NCBI RefSeq assembly: GCF_003846175.1
Contig: NZ_ML123046.1
Span: forward strand, 1,006,407 to 1,070,406
Direction of reading: 5' to 3'
DNA from: Streptomyces sp. ADI95-17
GTDB lineage: Bacteria > Actinomycetota > Actinomycetes > Streptomycetales > Streptomycetaceae
Length of the DNA: 64,000 nt
Positions 58,308-64,000 of the stretch are shown here, one piece after another (within the stretch, counting starts at the first letter, position 1; each line of letters begins with the position of its first letter). Below the pieces are notes generated by a model. The model saw nothing but the letters and a program-made list of their open reading frames with translations, searched no databases and was not told where the DNA came from. A program made the position numbers and the translations under genes.

Positions 58308-58591
58308 GGCAACCCGCTTCCGTCGACGGCGTCTTCCACGTGCGTTCCTACCCACGAAGCACTTCGGCATTACGGCGGTTCGGCTGCCTGACGGCCTCTG
58401 GGCGGATGGGAAGGGCTGGCACTCCCTGCGCGCGTCCGGTCGACGGAAGTGGTCGCTTCAAACGTTCCGCGCAGGAAGAATCGCGGTGACCATGGGGGGT
58501 CGGCAGGATAATTTTCTGGGCCCCACTTGTCTCAAGGAACCGCACATGGATACGGTTGCTTAACGCGAGGTTCTCCCGTGGAGGAAGTGTT
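58308..58591 (+). other. 284-bp region upstream of the DUF6421 gene
   Basis: The gap contains AT-rich GGATAATTTT (58507-58516), a possible -10 region in this GC-rich genome, and a five-codon frame MDTVA (from 58546) just before the DUF6421 ribosome site GGAGG (58580). No other gene is visible. The promoter of the DUF6421 operon should lie here. Confidence 0.4.
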
Positions 58592-59989
58592 ATGACGGAA
58601 ATTCTTGTGCACGACGCCGCCGAAGGCGGTATAGCTACGGGCCGGCGGGTGGTCGATCATCCCGCCTGGCCCGCGCTCAAGAATGCCGTGGAGGAGATCC
58701 GCCCCTGGCAGTCGAAGGACGGTTCCATCGACTTCGAGGCCGAGGGAGCGCCGTCCCCGGAGGCCGCACGGTCGACGCTGGACCGTGTGATCGGCGCGGT
58801 CGAGGAGCTCTCCCCGCTGCTGCCGCACGACGCCGCGTACCACCGCGCCCTCGCCGCCGACCTGCGCCGCTGGGCCGCGGACGGCTTCGGCGTGCCGGAC
58901 TTCCTGGACTCACTGCTCGCCTTCCAGCCGGCCAAGGACCGCGCCGACGGCCTGCAGCACCTGGTTGTCTTCGCGATGTACACGCAGAACGGCAACCCGG
59001 ACCGCAACCTCGAAGCGGTCGTGCTGCGGATGGTCTGGCCCGAGTGGCTGGCCGATCTGGAAGCGACCCGCTACGACAACCCGCTGTTCTGCGGCATCAC
59101 CTTCGAGGACTTCACCTCGGGTTACGACACCAACTCCGCGGTGCTCTTCCCGGAGACCATCGCCGTGCGCGAGGCCCCCGAGCGCTTCAGCTGGGGCGGC
59201 ATCTTCTGCGACCGCGAGGCCGCCCGCTTCCGCCGGGTCACCGAGGCCTCCGTCGAGCTGCTCGGCGTCGAACTGCCCGAGGACATCCGGGAGATGGTCG
59301 CCGACCAGCAGCGCTGCGAGCAGGCCTTCGTGCTCTGGGACATGGTTCACGACCGCACCCACAGCCACGGCGACCTGCCCTTCGACCCCTTCATGATCAA
59401 GCAGCGGCAGCCGTTCTGGATGTACGGCCTGGAGGAGCTGCGATGCGACCTCACCGCCTTCAAGGAGGCCGTGAAACTGGAGGCCGAGGGCAACGCGCAC
59501 GGCCGCGACGTCCAGTACGCCGTCCTCTTCGACCGGATGTTCCGCTTCCCCGTCACCGGCGAGCGCGTCCGCAACTACGACGGCCTCGGCGGCCAGCTGC
59601 TCTTCGCGTACCTGCACAAGCACGACGTGATCCGCTGGACCGACAACACGCTGAAGATCGACTGGGACCGCGCCCCGCAGATCACCAACCAGCTCTGCGC
59701 CGAGATCGAGAAGCTCTACCGCGACGGCATCGACCGCCCCAAGCTGGTCCACTGGTTCGCCGCGTACGACCTGGTCTCGACCTACCTCGCCCCGCACCCG
59801 GGCTCCCGCTGGGCCAAGGGACCGGACGCGCTGGACCTGTCGCAGCCGCCGCGTAAGCTCGTCGACGATGTGCTTCCGGACGAGTTTCCCCTGAGCATGT
59901 TCTATGAGGCGCTCTCCAAGAAGCTGAAGAACGTGATCGCCTCGACCAAGGGGATCACCGCCGCGGATGCCGAGCGGGCAGCCGCGTGA
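58592..59989 (+). CDS. DUF6421 family protein
   Basis: This 465-residue protein starts at ATG 58592 behind GGAGG. It is rich in Glu/Asp and aromatic residues, with conserved-looking spots such as VVFAMYTQNGNPDRNLEAVV, FEDFTSGYDTNSAVLFPETI, LWDMVHDRTHSHGDLPFDPF and HWFAAYDLVSTYLAPHPGSR. The HDRTHSHGD cluster of His/Asp could bind a metal, which would suggest a hydrolase or oxygenase-like activity, but none is known. No membrane helix is present. The stop overlaps the SDR gene's GTG by four bases, so the two are coupled. Confidence 0.8.
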   Translation: MTEILVHDAAEGGIATGRRVVDHPAWPALKNAVEEIRPWQSKDGSIDFEAEGAPSPEAARSTLDRVIGAVEELSPLLPHDAAYHRALAADLRRWAADGFGVPDFLDSLLAFQPAKDRADGLQHLVVFAMYTQNGNPDRNLEAVVLRMVWPEWLADLEATRYDNPLFCGITFEDFTSGYDTNSAVLFPETIAVREAPERFSWGGIFCDREAARFRRVTEASVELLGVELPEDIREMVADQQRCEQAFVLWDMVHDRTHSHGDLPFDPFMIKQRQPFWMYGLEELRCDLTAFKEAVKLEAEGNAHGRDVQYAVLFDRMFRFPVTGERVRNYDGLGGQLLFAYLHKHDVIRWTDNTLKIDWDRAPQITNQLCAEIEKLYRDGIDRPKLVHWFAAYDLVSTYLAPHPGSRWAKGPDALDLSQPPRKLVDDVLPDEFPLSMFYEALSKKLKNVIASTKGITAADAERAAA

Positions 59990-60783
59990 GCGCCGGGTCT
60001 GAGGAGGCGGTGGCCATGAACGGAAACGGCAAGGGCAACGGGAGCGGCGCTCTGGAGGGTGCGGTCATCGCGGTCGCCGGTGCCGCCGGCCCGGCCGGAC
60101 GGGCCGCCCTGCTGCGGCTCGCCGAGGCCGGCGCGACCGTCGTGGGCTCCGACGCGGACGCCACCCGGCTGGCCGAGGCGGTCGACGCCGCGCGCTACGC
60201 CCACGGCGGCGCCACCGTCACCGGCGACACGGTCGATCTGCTGGACCTCGGTGCCACCCGCGAATGGGCGGACAAGACCGAGAAGGAATTCGGCCGGATC
60301 GACGGCCTGGTCCACCTCGTCGGCGGCTGGCGCGGCAGTCCGAGCTTCGCGGAGACCGACCTCGCCGACTGGAACCTGCTGGAGAAGCTGCTGATCCGTA
60401 CGGTCCAGCACACCTCGCTGGCCTTCCAGGAGGGTCTCCAGCGCAGCGACCGGGGTCGCTATGTGCTGATCAGCGCGGCCGGGGCGAGCAAGCCCACCGC
60501 GGGAAACGCGGCCTACGCCGCGTCGAAGGCGGCGGCCGAGGCCTGGACACTCGCGCTCGCGGACGCGTTCCGCAAGGCGGGGGGCGACGAAGGGCCCAGG
60601 ACCGCGGCTGCGATCCTGATCATCAAGGCACTGGTGCACGACGCGATGCGCGCCGAGCGCCCCAATGCGAAATTCGCGGGCTTCACCGACGTCAAGGAGC
60701 TGGCCGATGCCATCGCCGGCGTCTGGGACCGGCCCGCCCCGGAAGTGAACGGAAAGCGCCTGTGGCTGACCCCACAACCGTAA
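59986..60783 (+). CDS. Short-chain dehydrogenase/reductase
   Basis: The 265-residue SDR starts at GTG 59986, overlapping the previous stop; ATG 60016 is a possible later start. It has a Rossmann region AVIAVAGAAGPAGRAALLRL, the NADG-like VHLVGGWRG, and the catalytic Ser (ISAAGAS) with YAASK Tyr-Lys pair. The glycine motif GAAGPAG is less standard than TGxxxGxG. It reduces or oxidises an unknown alcohol or ketone. The stop overlaps the threonine aldolase gene by 22 bases, so these genes form one operon. Confidence 0.85.
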   Translation: MSAGSEEAVAMNGNGKGNGSGALEGAVIAVAGAAGPAGRAALLRLAEAGATVVGSDADATRLAEAVDAARYAHGGATVTGDTVDLLDLGATREWADKTEKEFGRIDGLVHLVGGWRGSPSFAETDLADWNLLEKLLIRTVQHTSLAFQEGLQRSDRGRYVLISAAGASKPTAGNAAYAASKAAAEAWTLALADAFRKAGGDEGPRTAAAILIIKALVHDAMRAERPNAKFAGFTDVKELADAIAGVWDRPAPEVNGKRLWLTPQP

Positions 60784-61841
60784 GGACCGACGCGCGGCGC
60801 CACCACGACCCGCAGATCCGCGGCTTCGCCAGCGACAACTACGCGGGCACCCATCCGGAGATCCTCGCTGCCCTCGCCCTCGCCAACGGCGGTCACCAGA
60901 TCGCCTACGGCGAGGACGAGTACACCGAGCACCTCCAGCGCGTCATGCACAGTCACTTCGGCCCCACCGCCGAAGCCTTCCCGGTCTTCAACGGCACCGG
61001 TGCCAACGTCGTCTCCCTCCAGGCGATGACCGACCGCTGGGGCGCGGTGATCTGCGCCGAGTCCGCCCACATCAACGTGGACGAGGGCGGCGCCCCGGAG
61101 CGGGTGGGCGGCCTCAAGCTGCTCACCGTGCCCACCCCGGACGGCAAGCTCACCCCCGAGCTCATCGACCGGCAGGCATACGGGTGGGACGACGAGCACC
61201 GCGCCATGCCTCAGGTCGTCTCGATCACCCAGAACACCGAGCTCGGCACGGTCTACACACCCGACGAGATCCGCGCCATCTGCGACCACGCCCATGGGCA
61301 CGGCATGAAGGTCCATCTGGACGGGGCCCGGATAGCCAACGCCGCGGCGTCGCTGGACGTGCCGATGCGTACGTTCACCAACACCGTCGGCGTCGACGTG
61401 CTGTCCTTCGGCGGTACGAAGAACGGGGCGATCTTCGGCGAGGCCGTGGTCGTCCTGAACCCGGACGCCGTCCGTGCCATGAAGCACCTGCGCAAGCTGT
61501 CGATGCAGCTCGCGTCGAAGATGCGCTTCGTCTCCGTGCAACTGGAGGCGCTGCTCGCCGGCGACCTCTGGCTGCGCAACGCCCGGCACGCCAACGCGAT
61601 GGCCCAGCGCCTCGCCGAGGGCGTGCGCACGGTGGACGGGGTGGAGATCCTCCACCCGGTCCAGGCCAACGCCGTCTTCGCCCGGCTGCCCCACGAGGTC
61701 AGCGAGCGGCTGCAGAAGCGCTTCCGCTTCTACTTCTGGGACGAGGCGGCCGGCGATGTCCGCTGGATGTGCGCCTTCGACACCAGGGAGGACGACGTCG
61801 ACGCGTTCGTCCTCGCCCTGAAGGAAGAGATGGCGAAGTAG
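60762..61841 (+). CDS. Low-specificity L-threonine aldolase / beta-eliminating lyase
   Basis: This 359-residue fold-type I PLP enzyme starts best at GTG 60762, inside the end of the SDR gene, with GGAAAG upstream. It has FASDNYAGTHPEILAALALA, the FNGTGANVVSLQAMTDRW cofactor loop, HLDGARIANAAASLDVPM with the PLP-contacting Asp, and FGGTKNGAIFGEAVVV containing the Schiff-base Lys. It cleaves threonine or allo-threonine to glycine and acetaldehyde, or acts on a related beta-hydroxy amino acid. Being with DUF6421 and an SDR, it may act on a shared substrate. A hairpin follows the stop. Confidence 0.9.
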   Translation: MADPTTVRTDARRHHDPQIRGFASDNYAGTHPEILAALALANGGHQIAYGEDEYTEHLQRVMHSHFGPTAEAFPVFNGTGANVVSLQAMTDRWGAVICAESAHINVDEGGAPERVGGLKLLTVPTPDGKLTPELIDRQAYGWDDEHRAMPQVVSITQNTELGTVYTPDEIRAICDHAHGHGMKVHLDGARIANAAASLDVPMRTFTNTVGVDVLSFGGTKNGAIFGEAVVVLNPDAVRAMKHLRKLSMQLASKMRFVSVQLEALLAGDLWLRNARHANAMAQRLAEGVRTVDGVEILHPVQANAVFARLPHEVSERLQKRFRFYFWDEAAGDVRWMCAFDTREDDVDAFVLALKEEMAK

Positions 61842-61875
61842 TCAGGGTCGAAGTAGACATGGGGTCGAATAGATA

Positions 61876-61915
61876 TGCGGCCGACCGGAAAGTCATTGAC
61901 CTCCGGTCGGCCGCA
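61876..61915 (+). terminator. Perfect 14-bp hairpin between threonine aldolase and transglutaminase genes
   Basis: TGCGGCCGACCGGA (61876-61889) and TCCGGTCGGCCGCA (61902-61915) pair fully with a 12-base loop. It ends 18 bases before the transglutaminase ATG. It probably limits read-through or acts as an RNA processing site. A longer start for that gene at 61859 would put this hairpin inside its coding sequence. Confidence 0.75.
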
Positions 61916-61933
61916 CATCTACGTTTGGCGGCC

Positions 61934-62533
61934 ATGGAGCTGATCCAGCAAGTCCCGGAACTTTCCGCCTATCTCGCTGCCGACGAGGCCATCGACCACG
62001 AGCATCCGCTGGTGCGGGAGACGGTCGCCGAACTCCGTGGCGACAGCGCCGACGCATATGCATACGCGGCCGCCGCTTATGCCTTCGTCCGCGACACCAT
62101 CGTGCACTCCGCCGATTCCGGCGACCCGCGCGTCACCTGGCGCGCCTCCGACGTCCTTGCGACGCGCAACGGCATCTGCCATTCCAAGTCCCACGCCCTG
62201 GCCGCCCTTCTGCGCGCGGCGGGCATCCCGGCCGCCCTCTGCTACCAGGGGCTCCGCGACGACGACGGGGAGCCCGGCCCGGTGCACGGGCTGATCGCGG
62301 TCCGGCTGCCCGGCCGGGGCCGCTGGGACCGCCAGGACCCTCGGGGCAACAAGCCGGGCGTCGACGCGCGGTTCTCGCTCGACGAGGAGCGGCTGGCCTG
62401 GCCCGTCCACCCCGAGGCCGGCGACGTGGACCACCCGCTCCTGTACGCGGCTCCGCATCCGGCGGTGCTGCGCGCGCTGCGGTCCACCGAGGACCGCCGG
62501 CAGCTGTGGCGCACGCTGCCCACGGCGCTCTGA
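61934..62533 (+). CDS. Transglutaminase-like (cysteine protease-fold) protein
   Basis: This 199-residue protein has the transglutaminase-core pattern: Cys in LATRNGICHSKSHALAALLR, with a downstream His in GPVHGLIAVRLPGRGRWDRQ and an Asp in DPRGNKPGVDARF as the probable triad. The N-terminal YLAADEAIDHEHPLVRETV lies before a Tyr/Ala helix. Such proteins are usually small cysteine peptidases or amidases. The start ATG 61934 follows the hairpin after 18 bases. It is downstream of the DUF6421-SDR-aldolase operon and may be its partial partner. Confidence 0.85.
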   Translation: MELIQQVPELSAYLAADEAIDHEHPLVRETVAELRGDSADAYAYAAAAYAFVRDTIVHSADSGDPRVTWRASDVLATRNGICHSKSHALAALLRAAGIPAALCYQGLRDDDGEPGPVHGLIAVRLPGRGRWDRQDPRGNKPGVDARFSLDEERLAWPVHPEAGDVDHPLLYAAPHPAVLRALRSTEDRRQLWRTLPTAL

Positions 62534-62603
62534 GGCCATGCCTGGCGGCCGGCTCCGAACCTGTTGCGGCCCGCCGGATTCACCGATCGCCGCGACGGCC
62601 GCG

Positions 62604-62637
62604 CTCCGGGGCGCGGATCACCGCCCGCTCCCCGGAG
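62604..62637. terminator. Hairpin between convergent genes
   Basis: CTCCGGGG (62604-62611) pairs with CCCCGGAG (62630-62637) around an 18-base loop, between the transglutaminase and PlsC-like genes. Confidence 0.5.
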
Positions 62638-62652
62638 TGACGTTTCGGCCCG

Positions 62653-63375
62653 TCAGCTCTTCTCCCGCACCTCGGCGGGGGTCGGGGCCGTACCGCCGAG
62701 GTGGGCGGGCACCCACCAGGTGTCGCTCGCGTCCTTCGGGCGCACGGGATAGGCGCGCTGAGCCGCCTCCAGGAGTTCCTGGACCCGCTCCCGCAGCCGC
62801 CGGGTGATCGCGCCCGCGTACTGGTCGGTGGGCGCCTCCACCGGCTCGCCGACCCGGATCGTCACCGGCACGTGATTGCGCTTGAAATTGCGCGGCCGTC
62901 CCTTGGTCCACAGCCGCTGCGTGCCCCACAGCGCCATCGGGATCAGCGGCACGCCGGCCTCCTGGGCCAGCCGGGCGGCGCCCGACTTGAAGCTCTTCAG
63001 CGTGAACGACTCCGAGATGGTGGCCTCGGGGAACACGCCGACGATCTCGCCGGAGCGCAGCGAGGCGAGCGCGTGCGCATACGCGTCCTCGCCCTGCTTG
63101 CGGTCGACGGGGATGTGCTTCATCCCGCGCATCAGCGGCCCCGAGACCTTGTGCCGGAAGACCGACTCCTTCGCCATGAAGCGGACCAGCCGCTTCTGCG
63201 GCAGGGCCGCGAGCCCGGTGAAGATGAAGTCCAGATAGCTGATGTGATTGCTCACCAGTACCGCGCCACCGGTCTTCGGGATGTGCTCGGAACCCTGAGT
63301 GTCGATCTTCAGGTCAAGCGCCTTGAAAAACGTGCGAGCGGCGCCGATGACCGGCCGATAGACGAGTTCTGCCAT
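62653..63375 (-). CDS. 1-acyl-glycerol-3-phosphate acyltransferase-like protein (PlsC family)
   Basis: This 240-residue protein has the acyltransferase motifs SNHISYLDFIFTG (block I, HX4D), KHIPVDR (block II), GVFPEATISES (block III, FPEG variant with Ala) and VPLIPMALWG (block IV). The enzyme adds the second acyl chain to lysophosphatidic acid at the inner membrane, making phosphatidic acid. The ATG at 63375 is supported by a weak AAGGGT. The C-terminal 40 residues are unusually polar and proline-rich. Confidence 0.88.
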   Translation of the reverse strand: MAELVYRPVIGAARTFFKALDLKIDTQGSEHIPKTGGAVLVSNHISYLDFIFTGLAALPQKRLVRFMAKESVFRHKVSGPLMRGMKHIPVDRKQGEDAYAHALASLRSGEIVGVFPEATISESFTLKSFKSGAARLAQEAGVPLIPMALWGTQRLWTKGRPRNFKRNHVPVTIRVGEPVEAPTDQYAGAITRRLRERVQELLEAAQRAYPVRPKDASDTWWVPAHLGGTAPTPAEVREKS

Positions 63376-63569
63376 CTGGGGAAGACCCTTCTTCAGCGCC
63401 TGAGGAGGGTTCTCCCGGCGGAAGTTACGCAGCCGTAGGTTTGCGGCATGGCGCCGATCGTGCCCCATGCGCGACGCGGTGGCCAGTCTCCGAGGGCTCG
63501 GGGCGCGAGATTCTCGTCACGTGGAACCTCCGGGAATGTCTCGCGGGCCGGCGGTGCTGACCTCTTGCG

Positions 63570-63920
63570 ATGAGCTCTGACGGGAGGCCGAAGGTGGACG
63601 GGCAGACGCGTGGAGGGCCGCTGGACGCGGCCCGGATCGGCGCCGAACTGGGCGATCGGGCCACCCTGGTGCAGTTTTCCAGTGCGTTCTGTCAGCCCTG
63701 CCGGGCCACTCGCCGCACTCTTGCCGAGGTGGCCCGCATGGTCGACGGCGTCGCCCATGTCGAGATCGACGCCGAGGCGCATCTCACCCTCGTACGGGAG
63801 CTGGAGATCAGCCGGACGCCGACCGTGCTGGTCCTCGACGCGGCCGGCCGGATCGTCCGCCGGGCGGTCGGGCAGCCGCGCACCGTCGACGTCGTCGCCG
63901 CGCTGGGACAGGCGATGTGA
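63570..63920 (+). CDS. Thioredoxin-family protein
   Basis: The 116-residue protein has a thioredoxin fold with active site CQPC (Cys41, Cys44) in VQFSSAFCQPCRATRRTLAE and the cis-Pro region ISRTPTVLVLDAAGRIV. The usual WCGPC is replaced by FCQPC, and the motif in the helix is slightly more basic. It likely acts as a cytoplasmic dithiol-disulfide reductase or a regulatory thioredoxin. No redox partner is adjacent. It is the last complete gene of the window. Confidence 0.85.
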   Translation: MSSDGRPKVDGQTRGGPLDAARIGAELGDRATLVQFSSAFCQPCRATRRTLAEVARMVDGVAHVEIDAEAHLTLVRELEISRTPTVLVLDAAGRIVRRAVGQPRTVDVVAALGQAM

Positions 63921-64000
63921 CGGACCATGACGCATCTCCCACATCGCGGAACACTCTTGACTGCACCCACCATGCATCGTCAGTCTGACGCTATGCCGCC
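63921..64000 (+). other. End of window: possible promoter
   Basis: The last 80 bases contain TTGACT (63957-63962), a fair -35, but no convincing -10. No gene is complete here. Confidence 0.3.

Noticed and set aside
61859-61933. A longer start for the transglutaminase-like protein
   Set aside because: It would translate the perfect 14-bp hairpin; the downstream ATG matches the family start.
1-64000. Insertion sequences, prophage, tRNA or attachment sites
   Set aside because: No transposase, integrase, tail or capsid gene and no cloverleaf-like sequence was seen.

Overview
The window looks like Streptomyces chromosome. GC content is very high, codons mostly end in G or C, GTG and TTG starts are common, and the gene families are typical of the genus (DUF5997, DUF6421, DUF5134, DUF305, LVIVD-repeat protein, PimB'-like mannosyltransferase, MocR regulator). 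I see no rRNA, tRNA, CRISPR array, insertion sequence, prophage or integrase. About 55 intact protein genes are packed in short operons, with convergent pairs often separated by strong GC hairpins.

Layout. 1-6.5 kb: a frameshifted MFS transporter (pseudogene) diverging from a cytidine-deaminase-like enzyme, a DUF5997 / HTH-less LysR-like pair, a MenJ-like geranylgeranyl reductase, a deletion scar joining a truncated dedA to the tail of a LuxR-type response regulator, and a DUF3048 lipoprotein. 7-15 kb: an XRE/TPR regulator, a very large secreted M4-M28 double protease, a small membrane protein, a Ser/Thr kinase and an Lrp/AsnC regulator. 15-26 kb: a four-gene run (secreted hydrolase, membrane acyltransferase, two-component pair), PimB'-like mannosyltransferase, FUSC membrane protein, lactonase, degenerate CbiX-like protein and BadF-type sugar kinase. 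26-35 kb: uracil-DNA glycosylase, secreted hydrolase, BNR-repeat protein, cupin, GNAT, small proteins and an Old Yellow Enzyme behind twin operators.

35-44 kb is a carbohydrate island: a ribose/galactofuranose-type ABC importer (lipoprotein, double ATPase, two permeases) followed by its likely LacI-family repressor, convergent with a secreted alpha-amylase that carries two CBM25-like modules. 44-57 kb holds a hot-dog thioesterase, ArsR regulator, FprA-like ferredoxin reductase, DUF305/LVIVD divergent pair, a 59-residue small protein, HAD hydrolase, PAP2 phosphatase, M56 peptidase with DUF5134 protein, and a PEP-hydrolase-like/Tm-1-like pair diverging from a MocR regulator. 57-64 kb holds VOC, GNAT and GDPD proteins, a conserved DUF6421-SDR-threonine aldolase operon followed by a transglutaminase-like protein, a PlsC-like acyltransferase and a thioredoxin.

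The most unusual signals are sequence-level ones: a perfect 18-bp inverted repeat sitting exactly where the MFS gene changes frame; mutually exclusive hairpins over the start codon of the double protease; a 23-bp tandem duplication of a translation start between two transporter genes that creates an 8-codon minicistron; and twin TACGA-N6-TCGTA operators around the Old Yellow Enzyme promoter. Function calls rest on motifs and family knowledge read by eye; no database search was run.
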